This document shows positions 47,985 to 60,700 of a stretch of 64,000 bases of DNA, piece after piece. The stretch's first letter is position 1; each line of letters begins with the position of its first letter. A model generated the notes under the pieces. That model was given only the letters and a program-made list of their open reading frames with translations. It did not search any database and was not told where the DNA came from. The position numbers were made by a program, and so were the translations under genes. Source of the DNA: Pagrus major (taxonomy: Eukaryota > Chordata > Actinopteri > Spariformes > Sparidae); NCBI RefSeq assembly GCF_040436345.1, contig NC_133232.1, forward strand, positions 28,645,315 through 28,709,314, read 5' to 3'.

Positions 47985-50856
47985 ATGGAGTTCCCCCAGC
48001 ATTCCCAGCAGCTGCTGTCAGCTCTGTGCTCCCAGCGCCAGCGGGGCTTCCTCTGTGACTGCACTGTCCTGGTCGGCTCATCCCGTTTCCTGGCTCACAG
48101 GGCTGTTTTGGCCTCCTGCTCGCCTTTTTTCCACATGTTCTACTCAGACTCTCCAGGGATTAGTGGTGGAAATGGCACCAGCAGCTCCGTCACACTCGAC
48201 AGCGACATTGTCACGGCTGCTGCATTTGGCATGCTCTTGGACTTTGTCTATGAAGGGGTGCTGCGGCTGGATGAGGCTCCACCAGTGGAGGACATATTGG
48301 CTGCTGCAAGCTTTCTGCACATGAACGAGGTGGTGAGAGTGTGTAAAAGACGACTGCAGAGACGAGGGCCTCTGGCTGAGGCAGACAGTACTCGCTCTGA
48401 AGAGAGTGGTGGGGCGAGGAGGGCAATAGAGACAGGAAGGGAGGGTGGGGGTGATGGTGGAGCTGAGCCTGCGGTGGCCATGGCAGGAGATCACTCGAAT
48501 CTTGTCGCCATGGCAGCGCCACTTTCCTCAGTGTCAGTTTCAGCAGAGAGGAGTCCGTTGGAGTGTGAGCGGAGGACTGGTAGGGGGTCATCAGAGACAC
48601 GAGTTCAGACTCCTTTGAGCCCTGACCTTGCTGACACCACGCAGCCAGGCATGGACGCCCCTCCTCTGCCCCCAGGTGGAGAGCTGGTGCAGGGCCTCAT
48701 GGTGGGCCCGTCTGCCCTTACATCAGGAGGTTACACCAGGTTGAGGGCTGGAGGTCATGGAGAGGGGTCGGTACTCTGCAGCCCTTGCAGCACCACTGAG
48801 ACATACAGGTATGGGTCGGTTGGGAATTTCTAGACTGTTCTAACTTGAAAAAAATAGGAACACTCCAAAAACAACAGTTTACTCTGAATATTAGAATATA
48901 ATATAATATAATATTTAAGCCGTTATTTAAAATCGAACCATTGAAGTTGCACTCATTTACAATGATGTTGAGTTACTGTTAAGTTAAAATAGGACAAAAA
49001 CAAATAAAAAAACAGTAAGAATCGGTTCATTTAAAGTTTAAAGTTCAAAGCAGAATAAAAGCAGAAAAGAAGTTGAAAGAGCATGCGAATCACAATCAGA
49101 AACTCCATTCAAAAAGTACAATACATTTAAAAAATAAGAAAACATAACAAGCTCATTGAGTTAACTTTTTGTTATTAACCATACAGCTCATGTGAGATGC
49201 TCTCATAAATTCTGCCTTTTGAATCAAGTGTTTTTTTTATTATTTATAATTCCTTAGCCTATTTATTGTTTATTATTAAAGCCAGCTGACATTTGGCATC
49301 TATATCCAGGAACTCTCATGCGATGAACAGCAATATAATATCTTAAATTCCAAGTCTAAACTGATATCATGTAGGTCTGTATATAATTGTATTTAACAAT
49401 ACTGATATGCATCCCAAGATAGTACTTTTTCTGGAGGATCAGTTTTTAGATAAATCCAGATGGGTATAGCTTTTAATCAATCCTCAATCAGTCCTGTTCT
49501 TTGATTTGCAACAATAATCTGTTCTGACTGGAGATATTAAAGACATTTTTTTAAATCAACTTTCAGTGTATATTGTCCGATCTAATTCCCCCACAAAAAC
49601 ATCATAGAAAGTAAGCAAAATAAAAGTGAAAATTATGCCCAATATTTAGATGAAAGTGTAGTTTGACACCTTTAGTTTAAGTGCACTCTTCTCTATGTAC
49701 ACTGGGTTGTTTCTCCATGTACTGATGGACATTTTTACAATTTGTTGTTAAGAAACGGTTGTTTACAGAACATCCTCTTTTGTTTCTGTTGTTCACCAGC
49801 CACAGCAGTAACCAGCAGCCCTCCTCTTCTTCCTCCATGGTGCCAGTGAGCCAGGCTTCTGGTCCATCAGCGGTTGCTCAGTCCCAGTCAGGGTCCAGCC
49901 TTTCCCCCAGCCCCCATCATGACTCTGTAAGGAAACCCTCAGAGACTGGCCACAGAGGTACATCAAGTGGAGGACAACAGATGGTCATGTTAATCCAATC
50001 ATCATCACTAGTGTCAAACTTAGAAACAAACCCGACAAACTCGCCTCCACAGCGTGCAACTCCCCAGATTCGAATCCAGAGTGCTGTGTCACTCCAACGC
50101 CAAAGCTTGAACTTCCACATTTCTGAAACCCAAACCATTAAGAGACCTGAGAGGGATATGAGAGCTATGGGCCATGTGAGGACAGATGACAATGATGGAG
50201 AGAATGTGAAAGTCAAAGTGGAGGCCATTGTTATATCGGACGAGGAGTTAGAGGAGGAGAGAGAGGAAAGCAGGGAGGGGGAACCAGTAATGGAAGTAGA
50301 CGATGAGTTTGGGGATGACATGCAAGAAGAGGAGCTGAACGACCCTCAGTTTCTCTCCTCCCACCAACAGGATCTCCTACAAATGTCATTCAAAAGCCAT
50401 TCAAATGACTACTCCTTCCCTCTCTCTCCCTCCTCCTCCTCCTCCGGTGCTGGGCCTTCCTCCCAGGACACTTCCTCCTTCACCGCCTCTCTCATTCCTT
50501 CATCTGCAGCTCAGCATCATTCAGACCACCCTGCCTACTTTCAGGACTTTCAGGACTCTATGGGGAACATTGTGGAGGATGTTCCCACATGTGGAGTCTG
50601 TGGAAAGACTTTCTCATGTACATACACACTAAGGCGCCATGCCATTGTACACACACGTGAACGTCCGTACGAGTGTCGCTACTGCTACCGGAGCTACACA
50701 CAATCAGGCGACCTGTACCGACACATTCGCAAAGCTCATGACCACACGCTGCCGGCCAAACGCAGCAAGTCAGACATGGAGCCGTCCCTGCCAACACAAC
50801 CACCACAACAACAACAACAACAACCACCACCACCACCACCACCTTCTCTGAGCTAG
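47985..50856 (+). CDS. zbtb3: zbtb3, BTB/POZ and C2H2 zinc finger protein
   Basis: Two coding exons, 47985-48808 and 49800-50856, join in phase (ACA TAC AG|C) to 626 residues. The start is the ATG right after an acceptor (AG at 47980-47981), so the 5' leader is spliced. The BTB domain covers about residues 1-120 ([25 protein letters not shown]...[19 protein letters not shown]). The middle is low complexity. An acidic stretch near 420-455 is preceded by VKVE (a SUMO consensus) and IVISDEE (a SIM-like motif). Two C2H2 fingers follow at about 538-560 and 566-588 ([10 protein letters not shown]...RRHAIVH and [10 protein letters not shown]...RHIRKAH). The tail has poly-Q then poly-P. Two fingers at the C-terminus with this BTB fits ZBTB3 (human 574 residues) better than ZBTB18/42, which have four. 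Role: sequence-specific nuclear transcription regulator. Confidence 0.88.
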
Positions 50857-53040
50857 CATTCAAACAGACACACTGTGGTATTTCTATACTTATACACAAC
50901 TTGATATCCTAACTCTAATTCTGCCTTTAAACCTAAATCAGGTGGGGCTGCGACAAATGATTATTTTCTGGATTAATCAATTAGTTTTTAAAAATCACCC
51001 AAATCACCTCCAAATGTCCTGTCATGTCTGACCAACAGTTCGAAACTAAAAAATATTTAGTTTGCTATCAAAAGAGACTAAAGGAACTGGTAAAGTAGAA
51101 ACTGTTACCAGAGGATGTTTGCATTTTTTCTTTAAAAAAATCAACTCAAAACTATTAGAGCTGTTATGACAATAAATAATAAGGATGAAATGTACTCACT
51201 TTGAATAATTTTCCATCTTAAACTGTCAAAATTCAGATTAAGAAATATCAGGCCTCAATTCATGGTCTTCATTTCAGTCATCCAAAACATTTAACTGATT
51301 TTATTTATATATTCATTTTCTTTTTCAGCATTAAACACAACAGCTACTAACCTCAGGCTTTTGCATCCTTTGCATTCTCACTAATCAAATGACCAAAGTT
51401 TTGTATAAAGCCCTCTCAACAAGTAACTTTGACTCTGTTGGCACCTATTTAAAAAGAAAGTGGCACAGTTTCCACTAGATGACACCTCTCAATTGAAACC
51501 TTCTGGCTCAATTTTTAAAAAAAAAATCTAAATATTTTTATATTTGTAAACACCCTGAATACACCCTGGCTTTCTATTATACTGAGGACATTTATGCCTA
51601 TAAGTACAGAAATACGATAACTCATACAGGCACACATTCAGAGTAAACACCAGCGGTGTGGCAGTGATATAAGAGCTCATTCATCACACCCTTTATGTTC
51701 ATGTATGACCATTGTCTCACTAGAACTGATTGATTTTAATCGATGTTTATATTTAAAATTGATTTTATGACATTGTGCTACTCTTTTACGGTTTTGTTTG
51801 TATTTTTTCACAAGAGTCACAAGATGTACAAAAATCTCTCAAAGACTTGTGTGACATCCCACAGCTGGTGTTTGCTACTCAAAACAGTAATAAGGGAAAG
51901 CTGTTGTATTTTTTTATCAGTTACATGAAATGTAATGTGTACGACTGCCTTTTTAGCGTGTGGCTTTTAGCCCGCAAAGTTTGTCTGTAACTGTAGTAGA
52001 ATTGTACTGTCTGTGTTTTATTTAGTGGATGAAACCAACTGTTGACTTAGAAGGAAATACCTGCACACATTTTAAAATTACAGTCAGATAGTGCATCAGT
52101 TTTGATGAGGCCACTTAATCAACAGCAGATGTACACAGATGTTTATCCAGTGAAGTAGGAAATCAACTGTGCCAAATGGCCTTTCTTTTGCCTTGTTTGT
52201 TTATCTTCTTTGTCCTTCCTTTTTTTCTTTTAAGCAAGAAATCTTGAGGATTGCTTAATGGGCCAGCTGACTCAAGAGTAATATCAGAGTGGCAGCTATA
52301 CAAACTAATGACATTCTTTAAATGCTGAAGAAAGGTGCTTAATTTCTCCTCTGCGTTAGAAAGACAGGACAATATCTTACATTAACAAGATTGTGGCCCA
52401 ACAATTTTCTGCTCCAGAAGTTTTTACCTGACGAACCATTTCATGCATTTCCAGTGGCTGTCCAGTAGTCTTCTGTAAATTCAGTCAGATCGCTTTGCAC
52501 TGTGGCTGTCTTGTCCAAACTTGTGATTTTGCGACTAATTTCATGCACCTTGCTTGACATTCGGGGTCAATTAATAGTTTAGGAATAGGAAACTGGTGTA
52601 TTGTTCAGTTTCCAGCCTATATCCCCTGGTAGGATAGCAGTGGAGGAGTGAATACGTTTGGGGATTCACCCTTAATGTGTTTGGCTTTTCTTACTGGCCA
52701 TGTGAGCTTTCCTTCTGTAGTGTTTCTCCTGTAGTATGACAGAATATACAGTTTGAGCACACTTTGACACCTACAGTAATTCTGCCGTCTCTTTAAATGT
52801 TTAAATTGAAACTTTAAATGTGCCTGAATGACTTTTTTGACACTTTGAATTTGTTGTCCTGCACCAGGTTTTACAGTCTCTGTACAATGAAAATGGACTA
52901 GTATTGGTAGTTACATACAAACCTAAGAGTTTTACACAGATATTCATAGGTTCACAGAGTCAGTGATTCCTTAGAGGGCTTCATGGTAGCTAGTGTGCAA
53001 AAAGCTCAATGTCACCTTGTGAATAAACACTGTTCAGTAG
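50857..53040 (+). other. zbtb3 3' untranslated region
   Basis: No further coding exon is seen. An AATAAA at 53022-53027 could end the transcript. The start holds an old fish repeat (GGGGCTGCGACAAATGATTATTTTCTGGATTAATC at 50943). Confidence 0.5.
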
Positions 53041-53118
53041 AAACAATGTGTAAGTAAATATTGTATTGTTTCAGTGATATCACACAATGCACTGGCCAGT
53101 CAATTTTATCTTTTTTTT

Positions 53119-53124
53119 TTTATT
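53119..53124 (-). terminator. rnaseh2c polyadenylation signal
   Basis: TTTATT on plus reads AATAAA on minus, about 185 bp beyond the rnaseh2c stop and within 100 bp of the candidate zbtb3 end. Confidence 0.45.
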
Positions 53125-53305
53125 TCACTACAAAAAGAACATATACAAAAATATAAACATTACATCTGTGATTGATTGCTCTGCCACAGTAACACTTGAC
53201 CTGGTCAGCATTTCTTAAATCTTCTCATGTCTGTAGCCAGTAACCAGCAAACTGTACATTTCATTCCTAACACGATGGGGTGATGCCAACCTGCCACCTC
53301 TGTCT

Positions 53306-55182
53306 TCAGTCATCTACTGGCCCGTGGATCTGTAAAGAGAGAAAATATCAGCATCCATCTACATCAAATGTATCTGCCTCTGTGTCCTTGTATTTTAATG
53401 ATATTCGGATGAAATATTGTTGTAAATGCAGCTGTTTCTGTCAATTTGACAGTATTTGTTAAACTGAGGAAAAACAATAAAAAGGACAACTGTTCCAACA
53501 GAAATTTCTTCAACCCAGAAATACATTTTTTATTTTAACCATATTGTTTATCTACTTCTGCAGGTGGTGAGCATGTGGTAGGACACAAAGGTAATAGGCT
53601 GTAGAATTAATTTTAACAGCTTACATGACAGAGACATGTGTTGTTGTTTTTTATATGAAAATTATTGTAAGTAAATCAGACTAGGTTTATTCATCACAAC
53701 AAAAATCAGTTTACAAGGACATTACAAATTTACTAATTAAAATTTGTTAAGTAAAAATGTGGATAAAGAAGACTTCATCCCAATAACTTTACTAATCCTG
53801 CTTAATGAGACAAGCCACTCATCGCTCAAAAAACAAGTTAAAGACTTGAAATACTTTCTTTTTTTACTTAGTCCTTTGAGACATGCTTGTGCTTAAAGGT
53901 TACATATTACTGTAAATAAAGGACCTCGCCATTAACTATAGCCTACATAATGATTAAACCAGGCTTTTTAAAGTCAGCTGTAAAAAAAAAAAAAAGACTC
54001 ACTGCCTCAGCCAACTCTGGCCAATCCATTGCCATCACAACTGTATCATCAGAGTTTGGAGGTGTCTCCAGGTTCCAGTAGGTCAGCTTGTCAAACACAG
54101 AGGATAACCTCACTGTCCTGTCCTGGACAGACAGACAGACAGACACAGACACAGACACACACACAACATTTAGCATCATGTAGACATAGTAACAACCTGT
54201 ATTCCCCATGCAGTCAGTGCTTTGTCATATATTTTTCTTAAGCGTGACATCAGTGATATTTACCTCTTGGTCCGAGCCAGGCTTGTCGATCTCTTTCAGC
54301 ACTAAGCCAGTGTAGCCCTGTGGACAGCTGAGCTCCTGCCCCTTCAACCCACGCCCTCTGAAAGACACTGTCTTCTCTGCAACAGGAAAAATAAACAAGA
54401 GTTGTAAGAGACAGTTTTCCTCCACTTTAAACGATTGATATTGAAATGTTGAGATATCCCTTTCTAAATCTGTGACTAGTTGAAGTCCTTAACTACTAGA
54501 TAGATTTTGAAACCATTCCTCATTAAATCATGGCATCCTAAATCACTTACCAAGAGCTGTAGATTATACATTTGGAATGATAATGCTACTTAAATTGATT
54601 TGTAAAGACAAGTAACTTATCCATTCCCTCATAATGAGGATCGCGGTGGAACAAACACCGATCCTGACCTGGGATCTATCTGAACTAAAGAAGCACAACA
54701 ATCTTTGAAACAGATGGGTCAAACAGCTGGATACCAGTACACTTTTATCTTTGGGACAAAAGACCCATATTGGGTCTAGTGGTTATAAGAGAAAGCAGCA
54801 TATAATGGTTCAAACCAGTATCTTTACACGACTGTCCAATTAAAACATGGTCACCAGTGTATAGACAGATTTAGAGAAATTTAGAATTGACCTTCCAGCT
54901 GTAACATTACGAGAAGAAAGGAGAAACTCCACATTTGGTGATATGTTTGATGGTTTTTATCTCCACCATTGTTTTCTATGAACTGGTTCAATAGAAATGA
55001 CAAGACATCAAACATATTCTGCGTTTACCATGTTTGCGGTCTTTAGTGGTGGCAGCGATGTATTGTGAGACCTGGGCCGGCCCATCGTGTTCAATCTCAC
55101 AGGGCATCAGGTGGACTGTGGCTCTCTGTGCCTGGCCCACAGATGACACCTGAACACGAGTAACACTTGTGTTACAGGACAT
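53306..55182 (-). CDS. rnaseh2c: rnaseh2c, ribonuclease H2 subunit C
   Basis: Four minus-strand exons join in phase to 136 residues: 55182-55029, 54376-54264, 54122-54003, 53329-53306. RNase H2C is the non-catalytic subunit that, with subunit B, scaffolds RNase H2A for removing ribonucleotides and RNA:DNA hybrids. Recognisable segments are [57 protein letters not shown] and MDWPELAEA, aligning with human LHLLPCEVAVDGPA, VSFRGRCLRG, FSRFTLWGLETIPG and LTWPSLAAA. The final exon encodes only IHGPVDD-stop, matching human IHAQVPED. Human RNASEH2C is 164 residues, so the fish protein is shorter, mostly at the N-terminus and in the acidic linker. An acceptor at 55191-55192 precedes the ATG by about 8 nt, so the leader is spliced. 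Confidence 0.93.
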
Positions 55183-55708
55183 CCTGCAACCTGAAGACAG
55201 AAGAGGACAAAACACACAAATGATAACAAGTTACACTCTTGTATTCCATTTAAACCAAAAATGTCTTTTAACATAACAAGCAGCCTCAGCAACCTTTACT
55301 GTGAAGGGTTTTTTTCCCCCCCAACTAAAACTAGTTATCACTATTTATTAACTGCAGGTGTCACTAAAGGGTTGTTATCCCTCTCTGTTGATGTAAGTTA
55401 ACCTGACTAACTTTAATTATGGCACAGTTCGTTAATATGTACAATGAATCATATTCTGAAGGCTTCTATAACAAGTGCTTTTGTGGATAAACATCAGTAT
55501 CAGAAGCTGTCAAGTCTTTAATAACTCCTTGTCAGGCCGAAGTGTGGGAGCTTTTACACAAACCAGTGCAGACTTTCCCTAAAATAAACGGCTTCGCTTA
55601 TAAAATATTTTGTCATATTAGCGTGATTTATCAGTTCCTCTTAAACATTGTCAAACATGCTGTTAAATTACTACAAAGGCGATTTGTAAAACATTACTCA
55701 AACATTAC

Positions 55709-55872
55709 CTTTCAGCAGTTTTCCAAACGTTTAAGCGAAATGAAATGTAAAATTGGACCTCTTCCGGTTTGCGCCAGTCGCTGCGTGTGATTGGACGAGA
55801 GCGTCTTCTTCTACGCTCGTAGATATTTTGGCGGGTTCTTTCTGTTCGGCCAGAGGAGGCCTCCCCCCTTTG
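55709..55872. promoter_or_regulatory. bidirectional promoter rnaseh2c/bscl2
   Basis: On minus a leader exon can end at GAAAG|GTAATG (near 55709). On plus one can end at TTTG|GTGAGA (near 55872). Between them are an ETS site (CTTCCGG, 55761-55767), two inverted CCAAT boxes (ATTGG near 55752 and 55790) and a perfect E2F site TTTGGCGGG (55827-55835). Use of the plus side for bscl2 is inferred; an alternative bscl2 leader exon could end at GCAGAG|GTGAGT near 57109. Confidence 0.5.
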
Positions 55873-57680
55873 GTGAGACATTACTTTCCCACTTTTCTTA
55901 CCTTTTCTCTGCCTTTCTCTAAACTTTTGTGTTTTATTATGCCTTTCTCCAAACGTTTATTGAGTACATATCTAATTTTGAAAATTACTTACTCTGTGTT
56001 ACATTACATCTTGATATTGTACTCATGTAATAATGTAGTAATGACGACTGAGTAGTCACAAACCAAGATAGTTTGTTTATAAATCTGCCAAAGTCTATCA
56101 ATGTTTATGTTCTCCAGCTTATCCATTCACTCTCTAGTTTATGTATACTGGTCAAGATCATAGACATTTCTGCACTTCCCTCTATTATTGAAGGAACTTT
56201 AAATGTTTTAGATTTCTAAAATAGTGCTCAAAAACTATATATACTCAAAAAATAATTTCCTTGCTGTAGTGGTGAATCACTGTAAAATTGATACAGAGTA
56301 AATGCTGCATAAAGTCACTGTTTTAGGCAAATTATTTAGATTCTTGTAAGGCTACATGAATTTGAAGATAACATCAGGTAATAGGAGATGTAGTCTCTTG
56401 GAAGTTTAAAATGAAGACTCTCTAAATGCAATGCGGGATCATGGTGTAAAGATCCAGATGTCTTTATGTAATACCAGCTCTTGAAATAGTCCATTTTACT
56501 TTAGCGGAGCATTGTGGCAACGACACGTGTATAAACAATTGAGATACCTTTTCACAATCACGTGAACATGTTTGGCATTTGGGGGTGTCATCGGACAGCA
56601 TCACAATTCAGGAGCGATATGTTGGGAAATTAGAGCTTTGGAGCACATTTAGCAGCAATGTAGAAAAGAAAAAGACACAAAAACATGAAAATCTCAGCAA
56701 TTTAATGCACATAACAGTAAGTATATATATGGATAAAATATGGATTAGGCCAAAGGATGTGCAAAAATACAATAAATGAATTAACTCAAAATATAGACTG
56801 CCCATCATCCAGCATTTTGATTGAAGACAATGGACTGATCAGTTTTAACAACTGCCAAAACAAAATATAACCCCGGCCGTGTTGTCAGAGTCACGTTCAA
56901 CATTCAGAACTCTGTCCCAGTTGGCAGCAGCATCTCTCTTCATATGGGATGGGCTAAACCCTGTCCAATGGCAGCTTTCTAGGAGCTAAGGATAAGTTAT
57001 AGGGGCGGTTTTCTGTTCATAACATTTCCCCAGGACAGTGGCAAGCTGTGGACCAAGAGACTTCAGGGAAAGGAGAAGTGATTTCCTAACAGCTCAGAGT
57101 TGGGCAGAGGTGAGTTTTTTATAGCGAGACAGCACACTGTTGCAAGTATGCTGCTGTTGGATACCACATGGATGTTTTAACTACACTGTTTTCTTGAAGT
57201 TTGGATTTGAATGTTGAGTTAAAATGCTGTAGTATCCCTGCACCCGAGCATAACTCTTGATCTGGAAGTAAGTCTGTTCAGCAAGTTGGTACTCCCTTCC
57301 TGTTTTGATATATCAGTAAATACCATTAAAAAACAGAGTCGGTGTCATGCCTCTCAATACATGTAATACAGTCAGACTGAAGTCATCTGATATGAAAGGC
57401 CTCTGCTTGTGACTCTGATTGGTCTCTGTGGTTTTGCAGCATGAGAGCGGTGTTTGTGTCTGAGGCTCCATGAGATCATAATATCCTTAACCGCACTGAG
57501 TTTGATATGACATTAAACAGACAAGGCATAGATCTTCTTTCACACAACAACCAGATAACCTTTAGAGTATTAGTCAAGCGTTGTACTCACGAGGATCACT
57601 GTGGAGCTAGCCTCAGCCAAACTGAGTCAGTAGCTACAGTCCTTTTGATTACTGATGTGATTGCCCTTACCTTCCTGGGT

Positions 57681-57708
57681 TGTTTTTGTTTGTTTGTTTG
57701 TTTGTTTT
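57681..57708. repeat. (TTTG)n tract before bscl2 exon acceptor
   Basis: Six TTTG-like repeats form the pyrimidine-rich tract before the acceptor of the first coding exon. Confidence 0.8.
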
Positions 57709-57740
57709 ATTTGTGTGGCTTTGCAGCTGTTCCTGGTATT

Positions 57741-60700
57741 ATGGATCTAGAGAGTAATTTGTGTCAAGGAGATGTTGGAGAGCCGTCACTCCTCATTGCT
57801 CAGGCGCTGCTGAAGCTCCAGAATGCTGTCGTCACGGTGGTCTTACGCATCCGACAGACCATTATACAAAGCTTTGTTTTGTCCTCTGTTGTTGTCCTGC
57901 TCCTCTGGATCGCCGCCTTTTTATATGGGAGCTTCTACTACTCCTACATGCCCAGGGCGGCTTTTTCCACACCTGTGCACTATCATTACAGGTGTGTATA
58001 TGAAGCATGACTGTTACTGTGTGTTTGATTCCCTCTTTTTTGCTTTTATCCTCACTCAGTCATTCATGTTTATGTCTGCAGGACAGACTGTGAATCCCCC
58101 TCTTCTTTTTTGTGCACTTATCCAGTGGCCAACATCTCACTGATGAGGAACAAGAAACATGTGTGTATGAATGTGTGTGTATTTGTACCTATCTCTGTGT
58201 GTTATACATTCATCTCCTAAAGGATTCTGTATTCTTTTTAAAATGCTCTTTCAGGTTCTGACATTCGGCCAGGCCTATCAGATCTCCCTGCAGCTAGAGA
58301 TGCCTGATTCTCCAGCCAATCAGGAACAGGGGATGTTTATGATCAGGGCAGCATGTTTCTCTCGGGATGGAGGCCAAGTTGCCTCCTCTTCTCGCCATGT
58401 AAGTTTCATTAAGTTTTGTTCAGCTTGTGTGTACATACAATAAGATAATGCTTCAATCAGATAATGCTTCTAGTTTGCACAAACTCCACTGATTCACTGC
58501 ATTGCTGTGTGTTTCTCAGGCAAGACAACAGCTGTCTGCCTCCAGCTCTCGCTTTGTGAGTACACCGCTGACGCACAATAACCTCTTAATCACACAGCCT
58601 GGTCAGAACCAGATTAGGGCTGCTTATGCTTGCTGCAGAGCTCTACTGCAACAGAAGGTGATCTCAGTGCTCAGGTGACTGAGATGGCAGGACGAACATG
58701 TCAACTAACGTCTGATACAAACACATGGTCTGAGTAAAGATCTTCCAAGTGTAAGGGATGCCTTCATTGACTTAGGTTACCATTATTATGTTTATTATTA
58801 AACACTGAGTGATCAGAAACAAATACATTGTAAATCAAATGTGTGCAACAGTCCTAATAAATACATCTTTTGAAGCCTAACACTATATCAGAGAGCTGTT
58901 GGTATGGTACTTTTTCAGGCTGTATTTTGTGTTGTTTTTGTATTGGACTGCATTAAGTTATACAATATTTTCTTATGTATTCTTGCCTCTGCATAGATAC
59001 TGTTCAGCCTAATACAATATTCCTTCCGATCAAATCCACTGTCGGGCACAGCTTCAAAACTGACCCTCGAACTGAGTCAACACAAAAAGTTTTAGTTTAA
59101 ACGATAACTGTTATATTGGACTTAATAACATTGCGCAGGACTTTGTATTATGAACTCGTTAAAAGTAAAGTCCACTGAGATCATCTTTTGTTAGTGTTCA
59201 TTAAAGTAAGCACACAACCCAATCATTGACTTATCCAGAAAATTAAACTTTTGCATCTATGACATCATCAAGCATTTTTTCCTACCCTGAAGACATCGTC
59301 TGGGGTTGTGGCATCAAACTTTTGTAAGAAAAGATTGATTCATTCCCAAAACAACTGTGTACTATATGTGAGTGTACGGGTGTGTGTCTGTGAGGGTGAC
59401 TGTGTTGTCCTGCTGTGGTCAGGGTATTCTGCGATACCAATCAGACCTGCTGAGGTACCTGGGAACACTGCTGTTCCTCCCAGCCTTTCTGAGTGGAGCC
59501 GCTGAGCAGAAACAAACACTGGATGTGGAGCTCTTCTCAGACTACACAGACGACCCGGTGAGTCCTGCACTACTGCAATGTCTTATCATGTGTAAGTATT
59601 TTGTTGAAGTCTACCTAATGTTTTTTTTCCATGTGCAGTACACCCCCTCCGTCACTGCCGTCATTGAGATCCTGTCCAACAAGGTTCAGATCTACTCATC
59701 ACATCTCTACGTTCATGCTCATTTCAGTGGTCTAAGGTAAGAGCCACTAGTGTGGTGCACATACCTGCAACATGAAACCGATGTGTACACCGTGCTATAT
59801 ACAAATCAAATAACCCCCCTGGTTGAGCGATCCCACTAGAGTCCTGAAACTGAGATCTAGGTAGGGCTCAAGGGCTCGGCTCATAGGTTATTATGTTCAT
59901 AACCCCCCAGCTGAACTTTTTCTGTTGCTCTGGGTAATCTTATTTTCCTTGTGGTGTCCCACCAGGTTCTGTTCTTGGCCCATTTTTATTTTCCATATAG
60001 TACATGCTGCTTCTTGCTTCTCGCTTCTTTGATTTTCACAGTGTGGTACGGATTCCTTTCTCGAGTGAATGATCTCTTTTTTTTTCTTCACTGGAAAAAC
60101 TTAGTTTCGTATGTCTCCGCCTACACTTATAGCCCACAGAGAAGTAAATACAACATGTTCAGATGTTTTATTCTGTTGCTTGCTGAAGAAAATGATTGAA
60201 AATCACAGACTGGTATAGAAGTAAGAGTAAAACAGATAAAGTAGGAGTACAGCCTTTTCTACCATTATATGCCATCATAATTGCTGTAAAGCTACAATGA
60301 CAGCTTTTTCCACCCTCTTTCAGATACCTGTTGTTCAACTTCCCTCTCATATCAGCCATGGTGGGTGTGTCCAGCAACTTCATCTTCCTCAGTCTGCTCT
60401 TCATCCTCAGCTACATGCGGCTACTGTTGAAAGTTGAATGGAGTCCAGGGCAGGTGAGAGGACACACCTGTTACTACAGACAGTAAGTGAGTATGAAGAT
60501 TCCTCTGATGTGTTATTAAGCTCAGACTCAACGAGCTCTCTGCACTTGTTTCCTTGTTGTTAACAGCTCCGATCAGATGGGTTGCTGTCAGCCGAGGGGA
60601 CGAACATGAACAACAACCAGCAAGAGGACGGAAAAGATTCTGCAAGTACAAAACCACAGGCATCAAGAATTTCAACACTGAAGTTATTTTCACCAGTGAC

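Noticed and set aside
53943-54002. Extension of rnaseh2c exon 3 as [12 protein letters not shown]
   Set aside because: It begins at a GTGAGT donor and is an A-rich tract on plus. The short exon at 53306-53329 matches the family better.
57507-57740. Upstream extension of the seipin frame
   Set aside because: It reads through a pyrimidine-rich intron end with an acceptor at 57725-57726. The ATG at 57741 is a better start, though a long isoform cannot be fully excluded.
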